A stretch of 64,000 bases of DNA from Rhyacichthys aspro. Its lineage: Eukaryota; Chordata; Actinopteri; Gobiiformes; Rhyacichthyidae. The stretch is taken from the NCBI GenBank assembly GCA_036850595.1, contig CM072151.1, forward strand, positions 14,485,307 through 14,549,306, given 5' to 3'. Position numbers and translations under genes: made by a program. The notes below the pieces were generated by a model. It was not told where the DNA came from. It ran no database searches and saw nothing but the letters and a program-made list of their open reading frames with translations. Of the stretch, positions 13,881-23,514 are shown piece by piece (position 1 is the first letter of the stretch; the number at the start of each line of letters is the position of its first letter).

Positions 13881-14375
13881 GGATAAATTATTTGGGAGCA
13901 AGAGGCGAGGGTCACATGACTTTTAGTACCCACGATTCTGTAATTATTCCCCACGAGAAGAGCCATGGTGTGGTGCATTGCCCTTCCCCCTCCCTTTCGA
14001 AATACACAAACACACACAATCACATGAAGAACTATAAATATCACACATACGGTGGATTGCAGGGGCCACGGGAATACTGATGATCATTACTGCTATCATA
14101 ACCGTCATCATACGGGACGTTAGGCTGCCGGAGATTGCATTTTATCATCACAATATGCACAAGTGGAATCAGAGAGTACATGTTGCGTATTTGTAACGGT
14201 GAATGCAAATGATTGAGTATTGAGCCTGGCGTGGCCGTGAGCACTGTGGCTACCTGCTCAAGTCAAACACCGGGGCTTGTGTCCAATGCAAATGAGAGGG
14301 CAGTAGCGGACGGCGGCCACAGAGAACGTCAGGGTGCCAATCACGGAAGTGCTCTGGTAGCCCTCCGGCCATCGC

Positions 14376-14429
14376 TGACCTTTTGACCCTGGCCATGGCC
14401 TAAATGTCAAAGGTCACCATGCAGGGTCA
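14376..14429. promoter_or_regulatory. Second nuclear-receptor cluster (DR2 plus half-sites)
   Basis: TGACCT-TT-TGACCC at 14376-14389 is a DR2 on the minus strand (retinoic-acid-receptor type spacing). AGGTCA at 14411 and GGGTCA at 14424 follow on the plus strand. Confidence 0.45.
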
Positions 14430-14464
14430 GTGGGGATCGCCGCAGAACCCTGGCCAAGGGATGC

Positions 14465-14478
14465 GTCGCCATGGTAAC
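14465..14478. promoter_or_regulatory. RFX X-box
   Basis: GTCGCC-AT-GGTAAC matches the X-box consensus GTNRCC-N(0-3)-RGYAAC exactly. It lies 36 bases after the nuclear-receptor cluster. Confidence 0.5.
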
Positions 14479-14479
14479 G

Positions 14480-15800
14480 CTATAGGAGGAAGAAAGATGG
14501 GGGTGTTTTGCATCATTGTAAACCTGGACTAAAACACAAGTCCACACAGATACACATCAGGATGGCTGTGATTTACCAAGAGTCGAGCGAGGATACACTC
14601 TGGGCCGACCTGAGCTGCTTTTTTTTACATGAAACTGGAAAATTAAGTTAAGTTACTACAATACATTGATGTGTCTAATTTTGTATTTTCTATCTTCTGT
14701 AAACTTTGACTTTTTAATATCACGTTTTTAAAATCAAATCAAAAGACAAGTCAGACACATGTTTACTACCACATTTTTGAGAAAGAAAGAAATGTAGTCT
14801 TATACAAACAGACATATTTAAACCCTTAACTTTTACCAGAAATTACTTCAAAATCCTACCTCAAAATCATTAAATTAAGGAGCCTCAAAGTTGTTTAATG
14901 ACACCAGGAAAAAGTAAAACTATTGAACTAAATACTTTCTGTAGACGCCGAGGAATTTCTTCGCCATCTATTGAGAACACATATCTTCCCAATTCACATT
15001 AAGACCCTGCAGAAAATGACATAAATCCTGAAAAGTTATGTAGTGTTGCTTGAATTAAATAGAGATGAATGTGCAGTCTGTACATCCGTGCGTTGCTTGA
15101 GGAGTGTGTGTAATGAAAACGAACAAATTTAGGACAAAAAAGGTGTCCGTCAATGCAGAGAAGGGATGTTAAGGTTGTATGCACCGGCACATTGGATTAC
15201 ACAATATTATAGCAGTATAAATTTTCTAAAATGGTGAAATAATCATTTTTACCAGTGTCCATCGACAGCAGCACAAAACCTCAAAGACCCCCACTAAGCT
15301 ATCACTTTCTAAAGGTAAGTCCCCACTGAAAACAAACATGGCCTTTACCTGACACATAAAGTGGCAGTAAAATGGTAAATTGGTACTTGAAGAATGGATT
15401 TATATTTAAAAGTCCTAATTATAGGCTCATAATTCAGATTGTCATGTTGAGTCAGACCCCACATTTATAAATATATATATATGGGCCAGTATTTCCAAAT
15501 TTATCATGACTCTGCTCTTTTTAAATATTTTTTTCTCTTCTTAGTTCTTCCAAATCAGTTTTGTGTTGTTGCTTGTTTGATTTTGAATGTTGTCAATCAA
15601 GAATCAAGATTTTGTTTGCGTTTTGCAGATGTGATGTAAATGCTCTTTCTATACACTGTAAACCTCATTTGATAATTTGATAACTGCACTAGAGCTGCCA
15701 TTTTTCAAAAATTTGCAAAAACACCATCAGGCCTGTTCAAATAATTGAGTTGGAAAGGTGTGTGTTGATCCAAATTAAATCTACAGAAAACTACCATTGG
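14480..15800. other. Noncoding A/T-rich sequence
   Basis: No gene, repeat family or motif cluster seen before the Penelope-like fragment. Confidence 0.5.
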
Positions 15801-15922
15801 GCCTGCACTTACTCCAAACACTGCATTTTATTGACACGTTTTGATCCTACATGAATCTTCCTCAGGTCAAACTTCTCCAAAAGTCACTCCCATATGTAGG
15901 TTCTGTTCACCAGTTGGTTAAC
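15801..15922 (-). repeat. Left inverted arm of the Penelope-like fragment
   Basis: Reverse complement of 16633-16753 with scattered differences. The ribozyme-like core is present in reverse, but the GAAA core reads AAAA on the minus strand, so it is damaged compared with the right arm. Confidence 0.75.
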
Positions 15923-16240
15923 GGATCAAACATCGACAAAACAGAGAATGAAAAACAAGTAGATAAACTGGAGAATTGGTTTCGAATGACGCGCTATACA
16001 GAAAGTACAGTCACACAAGAAGATAAGGTGAAAAAAATGAAAAATGATGTACTAAGATGTTTTTTAAAATACTCAGCCCAAGGAAACAACATAGAAAACC
16101 CCCCAAAAAAAGAAAAAAGAAAAAAAAGAAGTCAGATCTTCTTCCTCAGAGTTCCATCAGGCAATTAATGTGGATCCTGTACGCAATGTAATTGTACCTA
16201 TAAATGTACAACATATACTCATTCCATCACTGGTAAAACA

Positions 16241-16530
16241 ATGAAAATTAAGGGAACCATTACATGTTCCACCAAAAATGTGATCTACTTAATAAATGTC
16301 AGTGTGGTTTGGGATAGGTTGGCAAAACAACAAGAGCTTTAAAAACTAGATTCGCTGAACAGAGAAGCAGCATCAGAAACCAAGACATTTGAAATCATGT
16401 GGCAATACATTTAAAAGAAAAGCAACATCCTGTCTCATCTTTATAATGCAGATGTGAACTCTCTCCTCTTAAAGAGAGACAGCTTTACATTTATACTCTC
16501 CAGAGCCTCTCTCCTAAAGGTCTTTATAGG
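16241..16530 (+). pseudogene. Broken GIY-YIG endonuclease domain of a Penelope-like element
   Basis: The stretch reads CSTKNVIYLI (GIY half), then after a one-base loss near 16295 CQCGLG-stop-VGKT (YIG half), RFAEQRSSIRNQD, and finally KERQLYIYTLQSLSPKGL, a signature of this family's C-terminus. In-frame stops are TAG at 16315, TGA at 16390 and TAA at 16444. With stops plus a frameshift it is clearly non-functional. The residues at the family's key positions make the identification strong despite the damage. Confidence 0.8.
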
Positions 16531-16632
16531 TTTTATATTTCAAAATGATCTTGTTTTTGTAAAAATGAAATTGTGACTCATGGTTTGACTCAACCATCTA
16601 ACACTCCTGTTGCCACTTGATTGATAAGTAGT

Positions 16633-16753
16633 AGTTAACCAATTGATGAACAGAACCTACATATAGAAGTGATGTGTGGGAAAGTTTGACCTGAGGAAGA
16701 TGTAGGATCGAAACGTTGTCATTAAAATGCAGTGTTGGAGTAAATGTGCAGGC
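16633..16753 (+). repeat. Right inverted arm of the Penelope-like fragment
   Basis: Pairs with 15801-15922 over nearly its full length, including GTTAAC at the inner edges and TGCAGGC at the outer edge. Between the arms lies about 710 bases. Confidence 0.75.
16691..16720 (+). ncRNA. Hammerhead-ribozyme-like core
   Basis: CTGAGGA (fits CUGANGA), an extra A, a GAT/ATC stem II with loop GTAGG, GAAA, then AC-GTT-GT as a two-base-pair stem III with a GTC cleavage triplet. Flanking TTTGAC and ATTAAA can form most of stem I. Very short stem III is characteristic of hammerheads in Penelope-like elements. The extra A after CUGAGGA departs from the textbook core, so activity is uncertain. Confidence 0.45.
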
Positions 16754-17030
16754 ATTATTTCATCCTTCTATATTTAATAGACTACCTAACACATTTTTCC
16801 ATGTTTTCAATTGTCAGCAAGAATATTCCAAAGAACTGACCTTGACTTATAGCCTATACTGTCACCCTATTTGCTTTTATAGAAAAAAAATCATAGGCAA
16901 GTTATGTTTTTTCACTTTTCATCATATTTTTAATAATGAACGAAGCCTATGCTGTGTTGAATTTCCACTCTACACATTCAACACTCCTCTTGAACAAGTG
17001 AAACTAAAGCCTACCAGCGGCTCCAACTTT
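16754..17030. other. Noncoding A/T-rich sequence
   Basis: Nothing recognised. An open frame runs through this stretch into 17459 but shows no family resemblance. Confidence 0.5.
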
Positions 17031-17620
17031 CAGCTGTCACTACGTTTACGCGCGGTGCCATTCGCTTGGCCCTTGCGCCATCTAGCGGCGGGCCTCCCCT
17101 CCGTGACTCCGGTTCAAGAGAGCGCAGGCAGTGCGCGGGAAAACGGAGGGGGGGAAAGCCCCAGCAGTGCGCTTTGTCTCCGGGGGGGCCTGCGGTCGAT
17201 GCCTCGTCCCACCATATGTCTGATCGCAGCTGCCAATCAACAGGTCAACGCGACCCCCGGGAGTGCGCGCTGGTGGGGAGAGATCAAACAGAGGACCTCG
17301 GGGATGACAGATGCAGATGAAAAAAAAAAAGGCTATAAAACATTGCTTCAAAGATGGCAACGGTGCACGGGGAGGCAAATTATTGTTAACAGTAATCTGC
17401 AGAATAGCGCCTCGCATTCTGATCGATTGACTATTATAGAGGCTTTGAAGCCGAGGTAACGCCAGGCTATTGTTCATGGAGGGACACAGGCAGCAAATAG
17501 CAGCTGCTTTTAGTCCAACTATAGCGCTTCCTAAGCCTTAAATACTGCTTAGTTGTATGCAATCAGGCTTTCTAATAACCAGTGCAATTTGGAGCCTGCA
17601 GCCTTCAGGCCTATTATACA
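17030..17620. promoter_or_regulatory. CpG-rich patch in the desert
   Basis: The most CpG-dense piece of the first 20 kb (GCGCGGTG, GCGGCGGG, GTGCGCGCTGG), with a CTCF-like site at 17075-17090 and ATCGAT at 17422. It could be a CpG-island promoter for an unseen transcript or a boundary/enhancer. TATAAAA occurs at 17334. No protein exon identified. Confidence 0.35.
17075..17090 (-). promoter_or_regulatory. CTCF-like site
   Basis: GCGCCATCTAGCGGCG; its reverse complement differs at one position from the core CCASYAGRKGGC. Confidence 0.4.
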
Positions 17621-18751
17621 GACAGTTGAACATCTGAGAGGAAAAACAACAGTGGGACTGCGTAAAGTACAGCCGTCGTGTGTTCATGAAAGCGTCTTCA
17701 TTGGACCGTGTTAAATATCACCTGGTTACCATATAGTTAGAGTGGGCTTATTACTTACTTACTAGTTTTTACATATTTATTCTGAACTTACCATCTTGTA
17801 GAAGGTTGAAAACATAACTGAACAATAATGTATTTGTCAAATCTGTTGACTTGTATGTGGCTGTTTAACTGTTTGCACAGATTTGACGCCATAAAGAATC
17901 AAAAGAAAAGTGCACACCCATGCAACTGAATGACACTGCTTGTGTTGTGAAGCTGATGCAAGCTAAATTATTCTTACTTTACTACCCTTTAAATATGTAC
18001 GCTTATATTTTTGATAAAATGTAGTTTAGGCAAGATTTTAACTCTAATATTTCTCCTGGAAAATCAGAAAATCGTTTCTCCAGGTTCTCATATGGCTCAT
18101 TGGAAAAAATGATTTTACAAAACCTGCTAAAATCATGTAGCAGAACAAAGTAAAGGCATTTAAAATGTTTAAATAAATAGAAATAATGTCTGTATGTTAT
18201 GACAGTTTTTGTGGCTCTCACGCCTCACTTACTGCACATGTAAAATGAAGCAATGAAAGATCGCCTGAATATCTTCAACCAGAATCATTTTGAGCACATT
18301 TTTTTGAATCCCTCCCTTTTGTTTCCCTCATGTTTTTTTAGTTTGTATTGAGTGTAGTCAAATCTGAGACTTGAGATCATAATCCACGGAGCACACTCTT
18401 GGAATACTCTAAATGTACTGCATTAAAACATGGCCATAATGTTTCATCGTGGTCTCAGCGGGACTGATCTTCTTAGCTCACTCTCTGCTAATCACCGACA
18501 AATCTTTGTGCCTTAATCTACGGCCCCCTGCACCTTTCCGCACAGCTCATTAGATTAACATAATGACATGCACATATGAACACACACACATGCACAATGC
18601 ACAATACAGCTCTATGTGATGTTTCATTATGACTTAAAAGAAAAAATGTTTTAAATGCAGGGAAATAGTTGAAAACAAATCAATTATGCTTGTTCAAATC
18701 ACAAAATGGCTTCTAAGTACTTTGCAGGGAGCATCAAATTGAGGTCATGAG

Positions 18752-18796
<45 letters not shown>

Positions 18797-19800
18797 AAAC
18801 ATATGCAACCAAATTAAAGCCTTAAAGCTGGTGAATTGAAGAGGATTTGATGCTGAGAGCAATTCATGGGAATTAAGCAAATGAGCTCTCCAATTAGCTG
18901 TAGACACTGAATAGGAAGATTTGGGGAACAAAAATTAATTAGATGGATTTGTCATTGTTCTAATCGACACGAGCCACAGAATCATCGTCGTGAAAACTAG
19001 TGATGTTTATCCCTCGCTCGGACTGTTTGTCTGTTTAGAATCTCATTTCCTGTCGAACCACGACTTATTCAAATATTCAATAATTTGCAAATAAAAAGCC
19101 CACATGAGCCAAGACAAACAAACTTCAAAAAAGTCAATGTGTGGCCTAATCCTCTTCGTCTGGTGCAGCGTGGATGTAAATGCCAACCTTTGCGAGTCAT
19201 AGAGGAATTTCACTATTGACTTGAGATCTGGCCACGTAACAAAGGAGTTCATTCATTTATTCTTTTAAGGGTAATATTTTCAGATACAGATACAGTTTCA
19301 GCTTTAGGGAAGACTTTATTTTATTGTGTGTGATAATATCATCTTATTTGCTGTTTTTGCCTGCACAGAGAATCTAATAAAACGACATTTCAATTCCACT
19401 TGTCTCCACGAAATGATTCTCCACCTCTATGGCCCCTTCCCTTTCCTCTGCTCCCTTCATCCCGAGGCCTCCCACGGTTCCCTTCTTTCTGTAACAGCGG
19501 CTGCGGATTACACTGTGTGATAAGCTTCCTATTGCTTGGAACTATTTGGGATTGCCCAGATTATCCGGCCTCATATCCTACGAGTCGGCTTTTGAAGCTT
19601 GAATGAGGAAGATTTTTTTTTTTTTTTCCAGATGATTCCATCCTGACTAATTAGCGTCTAACACGGCGTGATATTTGACTAAAGGCTCACTTTTAGCACT
19701 ATCTGCAAGAGTCACAAACCACAAATGAGGAAGCTTAAATGTGTAATGATTTAATGACATGATAACAAAAATTACATTGTGTACATTATTGAAAAAGTGC
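17620..19800. other. Noncoding; enhancer-like stretch at about 18830-19000
   Basis: 18830-19000 has GGAATTAAGCAAATGAG, CCAATTAGCTG and AATTAATTAGATGG, a dense set of homeodomain/POU cores without repeats. The rest is A/T-rich with nothing recognised. Confidence 0.35.
18753..18791. repeat. (TG)n microsatellite
   Basis: About 19 uninterrupted TG units. Confidence 0.97.
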
Positions 19801-19806
19801 TTTAGC

Positions 19807-19812
19807 TTTATT
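19807..19812 (-). terminator. Candidate foxq2 polyadenylation signal
   Basis: AATAAA on the minus strand, about 210 bases after the foxq2 stop codon at 20024-20026. The stretch between is A/T-rich noncoding sequence and would be the 3' UTR. Confidence 0.45.
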
Positions 19813-20023
19813 AAGATCCCTAGATTTCATTTAATTACTGAAGACCATTCACCACACACCATAAATTACAAAGTGGATTGTATTGTAGTGTTAATTTAAT
19901 ATTGTCCTAGTACCTTTTCAATCACATAATTATAAAATCGTTACCAAATAAGACACAGTACAGCCTGTTTTATCTGCATGAAAAATCACTGACAAAAAAA
20001 AAAAAGACAAAAAAAAGAAAAGT

Positions 20024-21389
20024 TCATGGTGTGGAAGTTTGGACAAATGGGTAGAACCCGACTTGTGGCTGCACGTTGGACCAGGGCCAGTAAAGTCTGG
20101 GAGTCAAACAGGACGGTGGAGCTTGTGGACAGCACCAACAGGCTGGTCTATGGTGTCGCATGAAAGCTGCATGGTAAGGGGAGCTGAGGGGTGTCAAAGG
20201 GACCTGCCCCGTCATCCTACGCACCCTTCGCCTCGCCCGTCTGCAGTGGTAGTCCCCGTTAGAAAAGTCCTGGTAGTTTAAAGGGTGGATCGCCCAAAAG
20301 TGGCCTTTGCCGTTGTCGCTGCGGCCTGCTTTGACGAAGCAATCATTCAGTGACAAGTTGTGACGCACGCTGTTCCGCCAGTTTTTATCCTGCAAGCAGT
20401 GACACAGACATGATTAGGATCGGTTAAGAACAATAGATTCTCCCACTGAAACAACATAGCTGCTGCCTAAGTCTATTTCAATGATTAGCCTCAGGATGGC
20501 GCCTTGTCAGGTGGTTGGCAGGATTCACCGCGGCGTGTCAAGACAGTATATGATCACAGTAAGGTATGACACCCTTGGTTACCTTTTTAGCGCGTCAAAC
20601 AGAGATCAACTTTAATCCACTATGTTCAGTCTGTTTTTGCACCTGGTAAAGGAAGTGGCAGTTTGCAACCTAGCAACAGGATTACTTTATTTGTCTGAAT
20701 TTGCCAACAAGAAGATCATCCAGTGTCCCTGTGAGAACCTAATTGCCTAACCACTCAGACAGATTACCAATGCCAAGTAGGTCGATATACATGTGAAAAT
20801 GGCTGCCATGCTATTGTCTGACATACTAACAAACTTTTTACTTCCTCCCTCAACTATGATTTAATGAGTATATACCTGAGATCCAACTGAATTACCCTTA
20901 AATACACACCTTGCTTTTAAAGTAAGGGTAATGGTCCATGATCCACTGATAGATGTCACACAGCAGCAGTTTCTTGTGCTCAGATGCCAGGATAGCCTTG
21001 GAGATGAGCGCGATGTAAGACTGGTTGGGTTTGTCTGCTGACTTGTCTGGAGAGTTGCTGGAGGACGTGATGGTGGTGGTCACCTCCTCCTCCCCCTCCT
21101 CTTCTTTGACCTTCCTTTCTTCAGTCCCAAGATCTAAACTCGGAATTGTCTTGTTCTGTCCGTTTGAGTGAATCCCCACCTCTTTTGGTTCAGGATACTG
21201 ATGAGTTAGCAGGTTGTTCGCCGTCTGCTCCACCGCGTGACTTCCTGACGGTTCTTCTGTCGAACCTTTGACTCCTTTATTGAACAGAAGATAGTCAATA
21301 GTGAAGCTCAGTCCCAGCCTCTCTCTGCTTCCATTGTGATTGCTGCTGTCGTCCGCTGTCATTTTTGGATTGAAATATTTCACATTCAT
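20024..21389 (-). CDS. foxq2: FoxQ2 forkhead transcription factor, two coding exons
   Basis: Coding exons are 21389-20910 and 20389-20024 on the minus strand. The intron is 20909-20390 (donor AAG|GTGTGT, acceptor GCAG|GATAAA, phase 0). The product is 281 aa. Near the N-terminus (about residues 28-36) is SFTIDYLLF, an EH1-type Groucho/TLE-binding motif typical of FoxQ2. An acidic, Ser-rich linker follows, then the forkhead domain from about residue 120 (KPNQSYIALI) across the splice junction to NWRNSVRHNLSLNDCF and GHFWAIHP, ending in a basic RRARRRVRR stretch. The intron cuts the domain just before DKNW. The first ATG in frame is at 21389 (A at -3); a second ATG at 21362 would give 272 aa. 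The frame stays open up to a GTG at 21476, but that is not a likely eukaryotic start. FoxQ2 is a DNA-binding repressor; in zebrafish it is reported to specify blue cones. Family assignment is firm; the exact start is less so. Confidence 0.93.
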
Positions 21390-21472
21390 TATCAGGATGT
21401 TATAAATTCCAAACTGATCTGGGGATAAATGAAGTAACTTCTTCTCAAAATTTTCTTCACAAATACCGTGTT

Positions 21473-21481
21473 TCACAGCAT
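21473..21481 (-). other. Minimal upstream ORF in the foxq2 leader
   Basis: The minus strand reads ATG CTG TGA, a two-codon uORF lying 83 bases before the foxq2 ATG at 21389. I found no other ATG between it and 21389. If the transcript starts near 21770, ribosomes would meet this uORF before the main start. Confidence 0.4.
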
Positions 21482-21796
21482 GACTAATTTAAAATGGATT
21501 TGTAAGGGCCTTGAACGCTGCGGAGCCCCTTGCTTCGTACGCCAAAGTCAGTTGACAAGATCACAGATAAAGATGAGCCTCTCAACTGTTGTTAACCTTG
21601 TTGCGCTCACCAGCGACACTACCTCAACCCGTGGAAATGACGTCAGCCTGTTGGACCAAATGCGGCTACTTGTTTGCCAAAAAGAGTGGCCTAAAGGTTT
21701 GGAGCGTTCTTGTGAATTTATCGCCAGCAACCCGAGCACCTTTATCAGTGTCCGTCAGCTTTTTGCCGGTGATGTTTAACAGTCGTGGAGGTGACT

Positions 21797-21805
21797 CTTT
21801 ATATA
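21797..21805 (-). promoter_or_regulatory. Candidate TATA box of foxq2
   Basis: Read on the minus strand this is TATATAAAG. A start site about 30 bases downstream, near 21770, would give a 5' UTR of roughly 380 bases before the ATG at 21389. No other TATA-like sequence was noticed close upstream of foxq2. This is a motif match only. Confidence 0.4.
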
Positions 21806-23410
21806 TGAGTGTGATTTTATCCCTCACAGAAGGTTGTCATGAAAGCACAGTGGTGGTCTAAGTAGGGGGTCTGAATTCAGGCGGATTATTTTTATTAACC
21901 TCAGCAAATCTTTGTAATTACGAGAGATTAAACACTCAAGATTTAAGAAGACATTGTGTTCAAAGAGTGGATACAGCACAACCAAAGGCCATTTAGATTC
22001 CTGTGTTATCCTGTTAATGTTGTTTTGTCCTGTTGGGGTGCTGTCTCAAGCTCTAGCTTCATTAGCACCGAGCAGTAATTAACTGATCAACTTTAATGTC
22101 TTCAATAGGAAAATTAACACCTTCAATTGTACCTTTGTTGTTTAACTGGTCTGTAATTAATCTATGTACAACATTGTACAAAACAAATCACTATTGACTT
22201 CTGCTTGTTGACTACTGAATCAGATTTCAGTATTATAACAGGAACGCAACATTAAATATAATGTGACATTTAGAACATAATAATATTTGTTCATCCAGAC
22301 TTTTTGCTTCAAACCCTCTGGTCTGTTGCATACAAAAAGTAGACCTGTAGAAATGGACAGCGCCACTGATAAAACCTAATATATTATATAAGTTTGCATA
22401 CTGACGGGACAAACAAAAGACAAAAAGAAGGCTGTTTAGGGGAGTCTTTGTCTATGTAGTTCTGAATCATTAGCCCAGATGTTCTAAGACATTTGAGTGT
22501 GGGAATAATGTAATAACACAATGTGCCATATATTGCCCTCTTCTGTTAAAACACTGCCATGTACAAAAAAAAGGGCAATATTCCAGCATTTAGCAACTAC
22601 AAACAACATTGTGTTCAATGTAAAAATGTTGTATGGGTCAGCCTATTTTTGGTCAAACTTTGTATTTTTTTATTCAGTGACAAGAATATACTGATCTGAT
22701 TGATATTATGAATGAAATAAAAGTCTCTGAATAAATCTCTGGATGAGCAGTTGCTGGTTTAACACTGACAAGGGTAATGTCTGGGTTATTTCATAGTTCA
22801 TTGTGCTATTTGATACTTCTTCAATTGTTATGTATGTTTGTATAAGATTGTAGTACGTTGAGAACACACTGAAAAGCAGAACTGGACTACCAAGTAACAA
22901 GTAATTTCTTATTTATATCGTTTTCCTTGTACTGTATGTGACTGAAGCCAGTTGTTAAATATTTTTTCTACCGTATATCGCTAACCCTCATTAATGACTT
23001 AATTGTACTTCGCTGTTAAGTCACATTTCTGTTCACTTATAACATACCTTAGACAAAGCACAAACTCCTCATCCCACGGTTGGTCGGATTACATGAAGTG
23101 GAATAATCCGCTCGGACGGGATTTCAGAGGACCATGCGATGCCAACCACTTGACGCCCCATGCTTTGCTCCCACGTTGAATTTAAACAGTTTTCGAACCC
23201 CACATTCACCATACCCAAATATTATTAAAGTGAATCACAGTGGATGCACAGATACTTTCTCATGTGGTTTCATTATTAGACAGTGAGGCCTAATTTGGTA
23301 TTTAGACCTGCCTCTTAGTGTTTTTAAAAAGTTGTGCTGTAACTTTAAATCGTGATGACACCGCCCATTTTATTTCCAGCCCTTCAGGCGCTGGGAAAAG
23401 TCGTGCTCTG
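21806..23410. other. foxq2-pias4 divergent intergenic region
   Basis: About 1.6 kb shared upstream sequence of two head-to-head genes. GGATTA (OTX/CRX core) is at 21883-21888 and in an inverted pair near 23086-23109. The remainder is A/T-rich with no ORF or repeat family recognised. Confidence 0.5.
23085..23110. promoter_or_regulatory. Inverted pair of OTX/CRX-type sites
   Basis: CGGATTA at 23085-23091 and TAATCCG at 23104-23110 are exact reverse complements separated by 12 bases. GGATTA/TAATCC is the core bound by OTX2/CRX in photoreceptors and forebrain. Confidence 0.4.
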
Positions 23411-23458
23411 ATTGGTTAGTGACGGCAGTCCATCAAGGCACTCTTTGCGTTTCATTGG
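23411..23458 (-). promoter_or_regulatory. Two inverted CCAAT boxes in the pias4 promoter
   Basis: ATTGG occurs at 23411-23415 and 23454-23458, about 95 and 50 bases before the pias4 ATG, in a G/C-rich stretch with no TATA box. Paired CCAAT boxes (NF-Y sites) are typical of TATA-less housekeeping promoters. Confidence 0.45.
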
Positions 23459-23503
23459 TGGAAGACTAGCCATCCGCTCCGGCTCTCGCGGTACTGATGC
23501 ACG

Positions 23504-23514
23504 AAGATGGCGGC
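23504..23514 (+). promoter_or_regulatory. YY1-type element across the pias4 start codon
   Basis: AAGATGGCGGC matches the classical YY1 consensus exactly, and its ATG is the pias4 initiation codon. YY1 sites of this form are known just downstream of transcription starts in many TATA-less vertebrate genes, so the pias4 5' UTR may be very short. Motif evidence only. Confidence 0.5.

Larger units (their letters stand above)
15801..16753 (+). mobile_element. Degenerate Penelope-like retroelement with inverted arms
   Basis: The two ends are inverted copies of each other: 15801-15922 (starting GCCTGCACTTACTCCAAACA) and 16633-16753 (ending TGTTGGAGTAAATGTGCAGGC with small differences). Between them, 16241-16530 encodes the remains of a GIY-YIG endonuclease of the Penelope type. 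The right arm contains a hammerhead-like core. Penelope-like elements are known to carry both. No reverse transcriptase is present, so this is a 3' fragment, perhaps two inverted partial copies. Confidence 0.75.

Noticed and set aside
15851..16168. 105-codon open frame inside the Penelope-like fragment
   Set aside because: Begins in the inverted arm and ends in Lys-rich low complexity; it does not match the family's proteins.
16716..17459. 247-codon open frame, the longest outside known genes in the left half
   Set aside because: It starts inside the Penelope-like arm, shows no domain or codon bias, and crosses two compositional regimes; likely chance in a G/C-rich patch.
18990..19010. Resemblance to mature miR-7 (ACTAGTGAT)
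   Set aside because: Only about ten bases agree and no hairpin partner is visible.
21390..21476. N-terminal extension of FoxQ2 to position 21476
   Set aside because: The extended frame starts with GTG; the first ATG is at 21389.
21468..21779. Plus-strand 103-codon frame opposite the foxq2 leader
   Set aside because: Antisense shadow of the foxq2 5' UTR, with no recognisable domain.
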